From: an uncultured Pelagibacteraceae bacterium
GTDB lineage: Bacteria; Pseudomonadota; Alphaproteobacteria; Pelagibacterales; Pelagibacteraceae
Assembly: GCA_902603475.1 (NCBI GenBank)
Contig: CACKUZ010000006.1
Span: forward strand, 1-33,811
Length of the DNA stretch: 33,811 nucleotides
Direction of reading: 5' to 3'
Positions 21,498-32,756 of this stretch are shown here, piece by piece; within the stretch, counting starts at the first letter, position 1; each line of letters begins with the position of its first letter. Position numbers and translations under genes: made by a program. Below the pieces are notes generated by a model, which was given only the letters and a program-made list of their open reading frames with translations, was not told the origin of the DNA and made no database searches.

Positions 21498-22891
21498 TGA
21501 CTGAAAAATTTGATGTTACTGTAATTGGGGGAGGACCTGCAGGGTATGTATGTGCAATTAGATTATCACAATTAGGATTAAAAACTGCATGTGTAGAGTC
21601 TAGAGGATCTTTAGGAGGCACTTGTCTTAATATAGGATGTATTCCTTCTAAAAGCCTATTAAATATGTCTGAAAGTTTTCATAAAGCTAAAAATTTCTCT
21701 GATATTGGTATTGAAACTGGTGAAATTAAGCTAAATCTGGAAAAAATGATGAGCAATAAAGAAAGCTCTGTTGCAACACTTACAAAAGGAGTGGAGTTTT
21801 TATTTAAAAAAAACAAAGTTACTTACATTAAAGGGGTTGGATCTTTTAATGAAAAAAATGAAATATTAGTCAAAAATGATAAATCAGAAATAAAAATTAA
21901 AACTGATAAAACTATAATAAGCACAGGATCAGAGCCTTTATCTCTTCCAGGAATAGATTTTGACGAAAAAAAAATTCTTTCATCAACAGGGGCTCTTAAT
22001 ATTTCTAAGCTTCCAAAAAAAATGGTTATTGTTGGGGGTGGGTATATTGGATTGGAGATGGGTTCTGTCTGGTCAAGATTAGGAAGTGAGGTTCACGTTA
22101 TAGAATATTTAGATCACATCACACCAGGACTCGATAAAGAAATTTCAAATGAATTTATGAAAATTTTAAAAAAACAGAATATTAAATTTGAATTAAATAC
22201 TAAAGTTGAAAAAATTACTAAAAATGACAAAGGAGTAATTATAGAAACGACAAATAAAGGCTCAAAAAATAATATTGAAGCTGACGTAGTTTTGATTTCT
22301 GTTGGAAGAAAACCCTACACAGATAAATTAAATTTAGAAAAAATTGGAGTAAATCTTAATAAAAAAGGAAAAATAAAAGTCAATAAAAATTTTGAAACCA
22401 ATGTAAAAGATGTTTATGCAATAGGAGATGTTATAGATGGACCTATGTTGGCTCACAAAGCTGAAGAGGAAGGAATAGCTGTGGCAGAGCTAATTGCTGG
22501 ACAGTCAGGTCATGTGAATTATGATATCATACCAGGTGTAATTTATACTTCACCAGAGGTAGCCTATGTTGGTAAAAACGAGGAAGAATTAAAAGAAAAA
22601 AAAATCAACTTTAAAGTTGGCAAATTCCCTTTTATGGCAAACTCAAGGGCTAAAGCAATAAATGAGCCAGAGGGATTCGTTAAAATATTAGCTGAAAGTA
22701 CAACAGATAGAGTTTTAGGTGTACACATAATTGGTCCTCATGCTGGTGAAATGATTGCTGAGATGTCAGTTGCTATGGAATTTGGAGCAAGTTCAGAGGA
22801 TATAGCTAGAACTTGTCATGCACATCCTACTTTCTCAGAAGCAATTAAAGAAGCAGCTCTATCAGTTGATAAAAGACAAATACATTCCTAG
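21497..22891 (+). CDS. lpd: Dihydrolipoamide dehydrogenase (E3)
   Basis: Lpd reoxidises dihydrolipoamide on SucB, passing electrons to NAD. The 464-residue protein has the FAD-binding VIGGGPAGYVCAIR, the redox disulfide C43/C48 in GGTCLNIGCIPSK, the NAD-binding VGGGYIGLEMGSVW, the second FAD motif VYAIGDVIDGPMLAHKAEEEG, and H443 in CHAHPTFSEA at the dimer active site. It overlaps the sucB stop by one base. It may also serve pyruvate dehydrogenase or glycine cleavage complexes encoded elsewhere. Confidence 0.97.
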   Translation: MTEKFDVTVIGGGPAGYVCAIRLSQLGLKTACVESRGSLGGTCLNIGCIPSKSLLNMSESFHKAKNFSDIGIETGEIKLNLEKMMSNKESSVATLTKGVEFLFKKNKVTYIKGVGSFNEKNEILVKNDKSEIKIKTDKTIISTGSEPLSLPGIDFDEKKILSSTGALNISKLPKKMVIVGGGYIGLEMGSVWSRLGSEVHVIEYLDHITPGLDKEISNEFMKILKKQNIKFELNTKVEKITKNDKGVIIETTNKGSKNNIEADVVLISVGRKPYTDKLNLEKIGVNLNKKGKIKVNKNFETNVKDVYAIGDVIDGPMLAHKAEEEGIAVAELIAGQSGHVNYDIIPGVIYTSPEVAYVGKNEEELKEKKINFKVGKFPFMANSRAKAINEPEGFVKILAESTTDRVLGVHIIGPHAGEMIAEMSVAMEFGASSEDIARTCHAHPTFSEAIKEAALSVDKRQIHS

Positions 22892-22949
22892 ATTAATTTA
22901 AAATCATATCTTTCATTATATTAATTGTATAGAAGTGATATATTTTAGT

Positions 22950-24302
22950 ATGAGTCTAGATTTAGGTAAAAAATTTATTTCACAAAAAAATTTTAAAGAT
23001 GCAGAAAAAATCTTTCTAGATCTGAAAAAAAATAATAATGACTTTGAAATTAATTATAATCTTGGAATTATTAATTTTGAATTAAAAAATATTAAAAAGA
23101 GTCTAGAATTTTTTGACAAATGCAAGAAAATCGATCCTAAATCTTTAAATACTTATTTAAAAGTTGCATATTTAGAGCAGTCTACTGGTGATATGGAAAA
23201 ATCATTATCAACTTATCTTAAAGTATTAGATATAAATATAAGAGATATTAGAGCCTATTATGGAATTTTCACATTGAAACCGAATTTTCTTAAAACAAGT
23301 CATTTTGAAATTATTAAACAAATTAACGATAATCCAAATGCAAATATTTTAGAAAAGTTTTTATCCAAATTTTTACTATCTAAAAAAGAAAAAAAAGAGG
23401 GAAACTTTAAAAAAGAGTTAGCTTTTTTAAATAATTCACACAGCCTCTGTTTTGACTTTAAAAAAAACTATAACCTTCAATCACAAAAGTATTACTCAAA
23501 AATAATTCTAGATCATTACAATCAATCAAATTTTATAGAAAATGAAAAAAAAGATCATTTATTTAATGATATTTCACCAATATTTATTATAGGCTTACCG
23601 AGATCTGGATCAACACTAGTTGAAGCAATTATAACTTCTTCAGAAAACAATATTCCATCGTTTGGAGAATCTGCTTTCATTAATATGGGTGTATTAGATC
23701 AACTTTCATCTAAAATATTATTAAATGATGAAAAGCAAGAAATATTTAATTTTAAAGTCAATGAGTTTAAAAATTTTGTGAATAAGAAATATTCTCAATT
23801 TTCTTTGATTGAAAAAGATGTAAATTATTTTGTAGATAAATCTTTAGAGAATTTCTTTAACATTGATTTTATAATGAGTATATTCCCAAAAGCTAAATTT
23901 TTACATTGTCATAGAAATCTTAAGGACTCCATTGTAGGAATTTATCAATCATTACTACCTGACTTATCTTGGACACATAGTATACAAGACATAATTACTT
24001 ATATTGATAACTATAGAAAAATAATCAAATATTTTAAAAAAAAATATCCGAATATTATACATGATGTGTCTCTTGAAAATCTTACACAAAATAAAGAAAA
24101 AATTTCTAAAGAAATATTTAATTTTTGTGGTTTAAAATGGGATACTTATGTTCTCGAATTTTATAAGAGAGATGATCTAGATATTAGAACGACAAGCAAT
24201 ATTCAAATTAGAAATAAGATTACTAATTATAATACTGATAAGTATTCGAAATATTATAATCTATTTAAGGATTACCAAGATAAATATCCTTGGTTGAAAT
24301 AA
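22950..24302 (+). CDS. TPR-repeat sulfotransferase family protein
   Basis: Residues 1 to about 100 resemble tetratricopeptide repeats (YNLGIINFELKNIKKSLEFF, then YLKVAYLEQSTGDMEKSLSTYLKVL). The C-terminal half is a P-loop sulfotransferase: the 5'-phosphosulfate loop is IIGLPRSGST (from about residue 214) and the 3'-phosphate motif is FLHCHRNLKDSIVG, with the family's Arg and Ser. PAPS is the expected donor; the acceptor (glycan, lipid or peptide) cannot be told. No signal peptide is visible. I prefer the ATG at 22950; a GTG at 22935 would add five residues but has no better ribosome site. It is unrelated in function to lpd upstream, and priA begins on the base after its stop. It is AT- and Asn/Lys-rich like its neighbours. 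Confidence 0.8.
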   Translation: MSLDLGKKFISQKNFKDAEKIFLDLKKNNNDFEINYNLGIINFELKNIKKSLEFFDKCKKIDPKSLNTYLKVAYLEQSTGDMEKSLSTYLKVLDINIRDIRAYYGIFTLKPNFLKTSHFEIIKQINDNPNANILEKFLSKFLLSKKEKKEGNFKKELAFLNNSHSLCFDFKKNYNLQSQKYYSKIILDHYNQSNFIENEKKDHLFNDISPIFIIGLPRSGSTLVEAIITSSENNIPSFGESAFINMGVLDQLSSKILLNDEKQEIFNFKVNEFKNFVNKKYSQFSLIEKDVNYFVDKSLENFFNIDFIMSIFPKAKFLHCHRNLKDSIVGIYQSLLPDLSWTHSIQDIITYIDNYRKIIKYFKKKYPNIIHDVSLENLTQNKEKISKEIFNFCGLKWDTYVLEFYKRDDLDIRTTSNIQIRNKITNYNTDKYSKYYNLFKDYQDKYPWLK

Positions 24303-26258
24303 ATGCAAATTCCAGTTTTATTACCAAATATTTTCAATCATCCTTTTACATACGAATTTGATAAAAAATTAAGTCCAGGAACTTATGTAAAGGTACCATT
24401 TGGAAAAAAGGATTTAACAGGTGTTGTTTGGAACTTATTTGAAAAGAAAATTCAAAAAAAATTTAAACTTAAAAAAATTAAATCTGTTATCGAAATAAAC
24501 CCTTTGAAAATTGAAACAATTAATTTTTTGAATTGGTTCTCAAATTATAATTTGGTACCGATTGGAATGTGTTTAAAACTTCATTTACTTGGTGGCGATG
24601 CAATAACTAAATTCGATGATGAAGAATATCTAATTTTTAATAATAAAAAAACTAGGCAGAATTTTGAACTTTCTGAAGATCAAAATAAAGTCTTTAGAGA
24701 AATGTTAAAAAAAAATGAAAAATTTAGAGTACACTTACTACAAGGAACAACTGGATCTGGAAAAACAATTGTATATTTTAAGCAAATAGAGGAAATTTTA
24801 AAAAAAGGCTATCAGGCAATAATTTTACTACCAGAAATAGGACTTACTTCAGAATTTGATAAAAAATTTGAGGAATTTTTTGGTTTTAAAGCTGCAATTT
24901 GGCATTCGGGAATAGCATCAAAAAGAAAAAAAATTATTTGGAGCGGTGTCGCATCAGGATTAATAAAGGTGGTGATAGGGGCAAGATCTTCTCTTTTTTT
25001 GCCATTTAAAAAAATAGGACTAATAGTAATTGATGAAGAACATGATCAATCATTTAAACAAGATGAAGGTATTATTTATAACGCAAGAGATATGGCAATA
25101 GCTAGGGCTAACTTTGAAAATATTCCTATTAATCTTGTAACTGCAGTTCCTTCAATAGAAACATATTCTAATGTTAAAAAAAATAAATATTCTATCTCAA
25201 GATTAATTAAAAGATATAAAGATGCAAATCTCCCTTCATTCGAAATAATTGATTTAAACAATAGTATATTAAATAAACAATCATGGATTGCTCCTGAAAC
25301 TTTGAAAAAAGTTAAAGATCATTTAAAAAAAAATGATCAAGTTTTATTTTTTATGAATAGAAGAGGTTTTGCACCTTATGCACTATGCAAAAATTGTGTA
25401 AAAGTGTACTCCTGCCCAAACTGTTCTATAAATTTGGTATATCATAAAGCAAAAAATATTTTACTTTGCCATTATTGTGGTTACAAAAGTAAATTAAATA
25501 GAGATTGTAGTAAAGGAAACACTTGTGATTTTGTTTTTAGTGGCCCAGGTGTTGAAAGAATCGCAGAAGAAGTAAAGATATTATTTCCAGACAAAAAAAT
25601 ATCTATTTTTTCAAGCGATACCATGAACAAAAAATCTTCAAAAGATCAACTTGAAAGTATATTAAATGGAGAAGTTGATATTTTAATTGGGACACAACTA
25701 ATTTCAAAAGGTTTTCATTTTCCAAATTTAAATTGCATTGTTGTTCTAGATATTGATTTAACATCTAATGGACACGATCTTAGAACAGCTGAAAAAAATC
25801 TTCAACTTTATCACCAGTTATCTGGAAGAGCAGGTAGGACAGGTAAACCTGCTAAAGTATACTTTCAAACTCTTGGTACTAATCAAAATATTATAAATCA
25901 AATTACTCACCATGACCCATTCACTTTTTTAGATAATGAATTGAAGTTAAGAGAAAAAAATAATCTTCCACCATTTGAAAGATTTATTTCATTAATACTC
26001 ACTGCCTCTAAAGAAAATAAATTAGAAAAAGAGGCTCAAATTTTAAAACAAGTGCTCATTAATTCTCTCGATGATAAAGTTTTAGGACCTGTTAATGCAC
26101 CTATTTATAGAGTTAAAGGAAAATATCGACAAAGGCTTTTAATAAGGTCAAAAAAGAGCTCAAAAATACAAAATAAGTTGGCTGAAATATTAAATAAGCA
26201 CAAATTATCCAATGAAATAAAACTGACGGTTGATGTTGATCCAATAACCTTTAATTAA
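24303..26258 (+). CDS. priA: Primosomal replication restart helicase PriA
   Basis: PriA recognises stalled forks and reloads the replicative helicase. The 651-residue protein is on the short side (E. coli is about 730). The N-terminal DNA-binding domain is followed by the Walker A GTTGSGKT, the DEEH box in IDEEHDQSFKQ, helicase motif III-like TAVPSIETYS, and QLSGRAGRTGKP. Eight zinc-binding cysteines are present: C362, C365, C371, C374, C389, C392, C402 and C408. The last pair has spacing C-x5-C instead of the usual C-x2-C. The start is on the base after the sulfotransferase stop. A 97-base gap to atpH follows. Confidence 0.95.
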   Translation: MQIPVLLPNIFNHPFTYEFDKKLSPGTYVKVPFGKKDLTGVVWNLFEKKIQKKFKLKKIKSVIEINPLKIETINFLNWFSNYNLVPIGMCLKLHLLGGDAITKFDDEEYLIFNNKKTRQNFELSEDQNKVFREMLKKNEKFRVHLLQGTTGSGKTIVYFKQIEEILKKGYQAIILLPEIGLTSEFDKKFEEFFGFKAAIWHSGIASKRKKIIWSGVASGLIKVVIGARSSLFLPFKKIGLIVIDEEHDQSFKQDEGIIYNARDMAIARANFENIPINLVTAVPSIETYSNVKKNKYSISRLIKRYKDANLPSFEIIDLNNSILNKQSWIAPETLKKVKDHLKKNDQVLFFMNRRGFAPYALCKNCVKVYSCPNCSINLVYHKAKNILLCHYCGYKSKLNRDCSKGNTCDFVFSGPGVERIAEEVKILFPDKKISIFSSDTMNKKSSKDQLESILNGEVDILIGTQLISKGFHFPNLNCIVVLDIDLTSNGHDLRTAEKNLQLYHQLSGRAGRTGKPAKVYFQTLGTNQNIINQITHHDPFTFLDNELKLREKNNLPPFERFISLILTASKENKLEKEAQILKQVLINSLDDKVLGPVNAPIYRVKGKYRQRLLIRSKKSSKIQNKLAEILNKHKLSNEIKLTVDVDPITFN

Positions 26259-26355
26259 GAGACAAAATAGATATTAAATTGTTAATCTGATGCTTGAAGA
26301 CATCTTACTCATATGCTACTTAATCCAAAAAATCTTCTAAAATAAAGAGTCAAAA
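26259..26355 (+). promoter_or_regulatory. Intergenic leader of the ATP synthase operon (likely promoter region)
   Basis: This is the largest gap in the window (97 bases) and precedes the highly expressed F1 genes, so a promoter is expected here. TTGTTA at 26279-26284 and TTGAAG at 26294-26299 are possible -35 boxes, but I see no convincing -10 at standard spacing (TATGCT at 26312-26317 is too close to the second). I see no strong terminator hairpin for priA. An AAGAG run at 26345-26349 lies just upstream of the TTG start and may be the ribosome-binding site. Confidence 0.35.
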
Positions 26356-26913
26356 TTGAGCAAAAATAACAGTTTTTCAGTTACTACAGCAGGTAGATAT
26401 TCTTTAGCACTATATGAATTAGCTAAAGAAAATAATTCAGTAGATGAAGTCGAAGAACAATCAATATCTTTATTAAAATTAATAGACGAGAGCAAAGATT
26501 TTAGTTCATTAATAAAAAATCCAACTAACTCTGTAAATGAACTTCAAGATGTAATGAATAAGATTGTTGATAATTATAAATTAAATTCTTTATTATCAAA
26601 ATTTTTAGGTTTCATAATATCTAAAAGAAGATTTTTTTATGTAAAAACAATTCTTCAAGATTTCGTAGATACTTGCTCAAAAAAAAGAGGAGAAGTAAAG
26701 GCTGAACTGGTCTCTTCTAAAGAATTATCAGGAGAACAAGTAGGTAAAATAAAAGAAGAATTATCTCAAAATTTTAATGCGAAAATAAAATTAGACTATA
26801 AATATGATAAAAGTTTAATTGGAGGTTTAGTAATACAAGTTGGTAGTATTATGGTAGATACCTCTATTAAAAATAAATTACAACAAATCGAAAATACAAT
26901 GATAGAGGCTTAA
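26356..26913 (+). CDS. atpH: ATP synthase F1 delta subunit
   Basis: The delta subunit joins F1 to the peripheral stalk of F0. The 185-residue protein matches the family: an N-terminal helical bundle beginning with TAGRYSLALYELAKEN, a middle region with LLSKFLGFIISKRRF, and the C-terminal KLDYKYDKSLIGGLVIQVGSIMVDTSIKNKL. The start codon is TTG at 26356, giving MSKNNSF; the next in-frame ATG is far downstream and would delete the conserved N-terminal domain. The AAGAG run 6-10 bases before it supports this start. atpA follows immediately. Confidence 0.94.
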   Translation: MSKNNSFSVTTAGRYSLALYELAKENNSVDEVEEQSISLLKLIDESKDFSSLIKNPTNSVNELQDVMNKIVDNYKLNSLLSKFLGFIISKRRFFYVKTILQDFVDTCSKKRGEVKAELVSSKELSGEQVGKIKEELSQNFNAKIKLDYKYDKSLIGGLVIQVGSIMVDTSIKNKLQQIENTMIEA

Positions 26914-28449
26914 ATGGAAATAAATCCTTCAGAAGTTACGAAAATATTAAAAGAACAAATTAAAAAATTTGGAGATAAAGCTGAGGTTACTGAGGTAGGT
27001 CAAGTTTTATCAGTAGGAGATGGTATAGCAAGAATCTATGGATTAGATAATGTTCAAGCCGGAGAAATGGTAGAATTTTCTGATGGTTCTAAAGGAATGG
27101 CATTGAACCTAGAAAGTGAAAATGTAGGTGTTGTAATTTTTGGTGATGATAAAGCGGTTAAGGAAGGTGATACCGTAAAAAGAACTGGTGCGATTGTTGA
27201 TACACCAGTTGGAAAAGAATTACTTGGTAGAGTAGTTGATGGTTTAGGAAATCCAATTGATGGAAAAGGTGCATTAGATAAAAGCTTAAAAAGAAGCAGG
27301 GTTGAGGTCAAAGCTCCAGGAATAATTCCACGTAAATCTGTTAGTGAACCAATGCAGACTGGTCTCAAATCAATTGATAGTCTGGTTCCAATTGGAAGAG
27401 GACAAAGAGAATTAATTATTGGAGATAGACAAACTGGTAAAACAGCAGTTGCTATTGATGCTATCATAAACCAGAAAAAAATTAACGAGTCAGGTGATGA
27501 GAAGAAAAAATTATATTGTATTTATGTAGCCGTAGGTCAAAAAAGATCTACAGTTAGACAGATTGAAAAGACATTAGAAGAAGCTGGTGCAATGGAATAT
27601 ACAACAATAGTTGCAGCAACAGCATCAGATGCTGCCCCACTTCAGTTTTTAGCTCCATACACTGGATGTACTATGGGTGAATATTTTAGAGATAATGGAA
27701 TGCATGCTTTAATAATATATGATGATTTATCAAAACAAGCGGTCGCATATAGACAAATGTCTCTATTGTTAAGAAGACCCCCTGGAAGAGAGGCGTATCC
27801 TGGTGATGTATTTTATTTACATAGTAGATTACTTGAAAGAGCAGCAAAATTAGGTGATGAACATGGAGGTGGTTCTTTGACAGCACTTCCAATTATTGAG
27901 ACTCAGGGAGGTGACGTTTCCGCATTTATACCAACAAATGTGATCTCAATTACTGATGGACAAATTTTCCTTGAAACTGAACTTTTTAACCAAGGTATAA
28001 GACCAGCAATTAACGTTGGTTTATCTGTATCAAGAGTAGGATCCTCTGCGCAGACAAAGGCTATGAAAAAAGTTTCAGGTTCGATGAAATTAGAATTGGC
28101 TCAATATCGAGAAATGGCCGCATTTGCACAGTTTGGTTCAGACCTTGATGCGTCTACTCAAAAATTACTTAACCGAGGTTCAAAATTAACTGAACTATTA
28201 AAGCAAAACCAATATTCTCCCATGACAGTTGCAGAACAAGTCATTTCTGTATTTTGTGGAGTTAGAGGACATCTTGATGATATTGAACAAAAGGATATTT
28301 CAAGTTTTGAGAATAAAATTATTGAAAAATGTAAAGCTGAAAAGCCAGATATCATTGAGTCAATCACAAATTCAGGGAAACTTGAAGACGATAAAGAGAA
28401 AGAATTGAATGAAATTATTTTACAACTTAAGAAAGATTTTAACTCATAA
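26914..28449 (+). CDS. atpA: ATP synthase F1 alpha subunit
   Basis: This is the non-catalytic nucleotide-binding subunit of the F1 hexamer. The 511-residue protein contains [25 protein letters not shown] near the N-terminus (split here only by normal variation), Walker A GDRQTGKT (170-177), Walker B region [12 protein letters not shown], and the [15 protein letters not shown] segment with the arginine that reaches the neighbouring catalytic site. It abuts atpH directly; atpG follows after 6 bases. Confidence 0.98.
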   Translation: MEINPSEVTKILKEQIKKFGDKAEVTEVGQVLSVGDGIARIYGLDNVQAGEMVEFSDGSKGMALNLESENVGVVIFGDDKAVKEGDTVKRTGAIVDTPVGKELLGRVVDGLGNPIDGKGALDKSLKRSRVEVKAPGIIPRKSVSEPMQTGLKSIDSLVPIGRGQRELIIGDRQTGKTAVAIDAIINQKKINESGDEKKKLYCIYVAVGQKRSTVRQIEKTLEEAGAMEYTTIVAATASDAAPLQFLAPYTGCTMGEYFRDNGMHALIIYDDLSKQAVAYRQMSLLLRRPPGREAYPGDVFYLHSRLLERAAKLGDEHGGGSLTALPIIETQGGDVSAFIPTNVISITDGQIFLETELFNQGIRPAINVGLSVSRVGSSAQTKAMKKVSGSMKLELAQYREMAAFAQFGSDLDASTQKLLNRGSKLTELLKQNQYSPMTVAEQVISVFCGVRGHLDDIEQKDISSFENKIIEKCKAEKPDIIESITNSGKLEDDKEKELNEIILQLKKDFNS

Positions 28450-28455
28450 AAAATA

Positions 28456-30751
<2,296 letters not shown>

Positions 30752-30752
<1 letters not shown>

Positions 30753-31144
30753 TGAGCGAAGAATATTCTGTAGAAATAGTAAACCCTGAAAAATCATTTT
30801 TATCAAAAAATGATGTCACAGAGGTAGTTGTTCCTGCATTTGAAGGTGAGATAGGTATTTTAAAAGACCATATTTCTATTATTTCTTTTTTAAAACCAGG
30901 AATAATTAAAATATTTTCAAAGTCTGGCGAGGAAAGTTTTTATGTAAATGATGGAATAATTGAATTTAAAGATAATAATCTTTCTATACTTACAAGTCTT
31001 ATTTTAGATTTAAAAGATATTGATAAAGAAAAAATTTCAGAAATTCAAAAATCTGCTCAAGAAGAACTTAATAAGTCTGATATTAATGATCAGGAAAAAT
31101 ATTTGCTTGATCAAAAACTTGAAGTATTGAAATCAATTAACTAA
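30752..31144 (+). CDS. atpC: ATP synthase F1 epsilon subunit
   Basis: Epsilon regulates ATP synthase and helps couple it to the F0 ring. The 130-residue protein shows the N-terminal beta-sandwich (VEIVNPEKSFLSKNDVTEVVVPAFEGEIGILKDH, read as two adjoining conserved pieces) and a short two-helix C-terminus (LDLKDIDKEKISEIQKSAQEE). It ends the F1 operon. F0 genes (a, c, b, b') are not in the window, consistent with the split F1/F0 arrangement of alphaproteobacteria. Its last 12 bases overlap the 3' end of rppH on the other strand. Confidence 0.94.
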
Positions 31145-31154
31145 AATTTTTTTT
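31127..31154. terminator. Weak possible terminator at the convergent atpC/rppH ends
   Basis: A small inverted repeat, ATTGA-AA-TCAAT at 31127-31138 (effectively a 4-bp stem and 4-base loop), lies inside the overlapping gene ends. On the plus strand a run of eight T follows at 31147-31154, but about eight bases separate it from the stem. The stem is short and AT-rich, so this is a poor intrinsic terminator at best. Nothing better is visible between the two converging operons. Confidence 0.22.
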
Positions 31155-31612
31155 ACCTCTTCTTGAATTTTCTCGTATACATTTAGTTTAAATTCTACCA
31201 CAGTTTCAGTAATTTTATCTGGATCTACCCATTTCCATTCGAGAAATTCTGGATGTTTTGTTTTAATATTAATTTCTTTTTCATCACCATTAAATCTCAT
31301 TACATACCATTGTTGTTTTTGACCTTTAAATTTACCTTTCCAAATAATTCCTAATAATTCATTTGGTAAATGGTAAGTAAGTAATCCATCAATTTTTTTA
31401 ATTAAACTTACTGATTTAATACTAGTTTCCTCTTTTAATTCTCTTATTGCAGCTTCATAAAAGTCTTCACCTTTATCAACCCCACCCTGCGGCATTTGCC
31501 AAAAGTTTTTTTTATTATCTATTCTTTTTGCTACAAAAATTTTGTTTTCTTTATTTAAAACAACTATGCCAACACCACTTCTAAGTGGTAAATTTTTATA
31601 TTTCTCTTTCAT
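31133..31612 (-). CDS. rppH: RNA pyrophosphohydrolase (Nudix)
   Basis: RppH removes pyrophosphate from the 5' end of RNAs, which starts their decay. The 159-residue protein matches the alphaproteobacterial form: LRSGVGIVVLNKENKIFVAKR, FWQMPQGGVDKGED, and the Nudix box GGVDKGEDFYEAAIRELKEE followed by TSI. The penultimate glycine of the box (GX5EX7REUXEEXGU) is serine here; all metal-binding glutamates are present. It lies one base after the ctpA stop, as the last gene of the minus-strand run. A diadenosine polyphosphate hydrolase is the related alternative. Confidence 0.92.
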   Translation of the reverse strand: MKEKYKNLPLRSGVGIVVLNKENKIFVAKRIDNKKNFWQMPQGGVDKGEDFYEAAIRELKEETSIKSVSLIKKIDGLLTYHLPNELLGIIWKGKFKGQKQQWYVMRFNGDEKEINIKTKHPEFLEWKWVDPDKITETVVEFKLNVYEKIQEEVKKILVN

Positions 31613-31613
31613 T

Positions 31614-32756
31614 TTAGCCGTTTAAAAGCTCTAGAGCGAATTGAAGTTGGTTGTCTGTATCAGTATTAAACCTAAAGTCATCAGATCCCTCAGCTACCTC
31701 AATATCAGGTGAGACACCTATTTCTGATATAGATTTTCCTGATGGAAGATAATATTTAGATACAGTCAATCTTATTGCACCTTTATTTTTGAGTGGAATG
31801 ATTGATTGTACAGAGCCTTTACCATAGCTATTTTCTCCAATTATTATTGCTCTTTTGTGATCCTTTAGTGCGCCTGCTACAATTTCAGATGCAGATGCTG
31901 AACCATAATTTATTAATACAACAATTGTATTGCCATCTATTATGTCACCTTTTCTTGCAAAGAATTTCCTACTTTCATATTTTCTTTTACTTTTTGTTGA
32001 AACAATTTCTCCACTATCTATAAAAAAATCTGTAATTTTAATTGCCTGAGAAAGTAGTCCACCAGGATTATTTCTCAAATCTAAAATATAATTTTTAATA
32101 TTTTCATTTTTTTTAAACTCTTTAATTTTATCACTTATTTGAACACTACTGTTTTCATTAAAAGAGGTAAGTCTTAAATAACCAGTTTGATTATCTAATA
32201 TCTCAGATTTTACTGACGAAACTTTAATTTTTTCTCTAGTAATATTAAAAACTAATGCCTTTCGTTCACCTCTTCTTCTAACTGTAATTTCAATGTCTGA
32301 TCCAACAGGACCTCTCATGATATCAACTGCTTCACTTAAAGATTTACCTTGAACCTGAATATCATTAATTCTTACAATATAATCTCCAGCCTTCACTCCT
32401 GCTTCAGCTGCAGGTGAATCATCCATAGGTGTTATTACCTTTATTACCCCAGCTTCCATGCTCACTTCAATTCCCAGTCCTCCAAATTCTCCACTCGTTT
32501 CCGTTTGCATACTTTGATAAGATTCAGGCGACATATAAGCAGAATATGGATCTAAGGATTGAAGAACACCATTGATTGCAGCATCCATTGCATCACTTTG
32601 GTTCACCTCATCAACAAATTCTTTATTAATTTTATCTAAGACTTCTGAAAAAACATCTATTTTTTTATAAATATCATTCTCTTCTGATGCGCTGACAATA
32701 CTAGTTACGAAAAAAAAAATAAATAATGATAAAAAATATCTTTTAAGTTTTTTCAT
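31614..32756 (-). CDS. ctpA: Carboxy-terminal processing protease CtpA (S41 family)
   Basis: This is a periplasmic serine protease that trims or degrades envelope proteins. The N-terminus is a signal peptide (basic MKKLKR, hydrophobic core to about residue 20, VSA before likely cleavage near 23). A PDZ domain spans about 92-165 (GLGIEVSMEAGVIKVITP, SPAAEAGVKAGDYIVRIN). The S41 protease domain has LDLRNNPGGLL and the Ser/Lys dyad S288 in GSASASEI and K313 in YGKGSVQ, with the 25-residue spacing known from E. coli Prc. At 380 residues it is shorter than the common form (about 430-450), mainly through a short C-terminus. It overlaps the rsfS stop by one base. Confidence 0.95.
   Translation of the reverse strand: MKKLKRYFLSLFIFFFVTSIVSASEENDIYKKIDVFSEVLDKINKEFVDEVNQSDAMDAAINGVLQSLDPYSAYMSPESYQSMQTETSGEFGGLGIEVSMEAGVIKVITPMDDSPAAEAGVKAGDYIVRINDIQVQGKSLSEAVDIMRGPVGSDIEITVRRRGERKALVFNITREKIKVSSVKSEILDNQTGYLRLTSFNENSSVQISDKIKEFKKNENIKNYILDLRNNPGGLLSQAIKITDFFIDSGEIVSTKSKRKYESRKFFARKGDIIDGNTIVVLINYGSASASEIVAGALKDHKRAIIIGENSYGKGSVQSIIPLKNKGAIRLTVSKYYLPSGKSISEIGVSPDIEVAEGSDDFRFNTDTDNQLQFALELLNG

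Noticed and set aside
22935..22949. GTG start giving five extra residues on the sulfotransferase
   Set aside because: An ATG 15 bases downstream begins the recognisable helix, and the extra residues are not supported by a ribosome-binding site; the region also looks like promoter-type AT sequence.
27054..27467. 137-codon open frame on the minus strand inside atpA
   Set aside because: It is antisense to a highly conserved part of atpA, its translation resembles no family I know, and long antisense frames are common opposite conserved low-GC genes.
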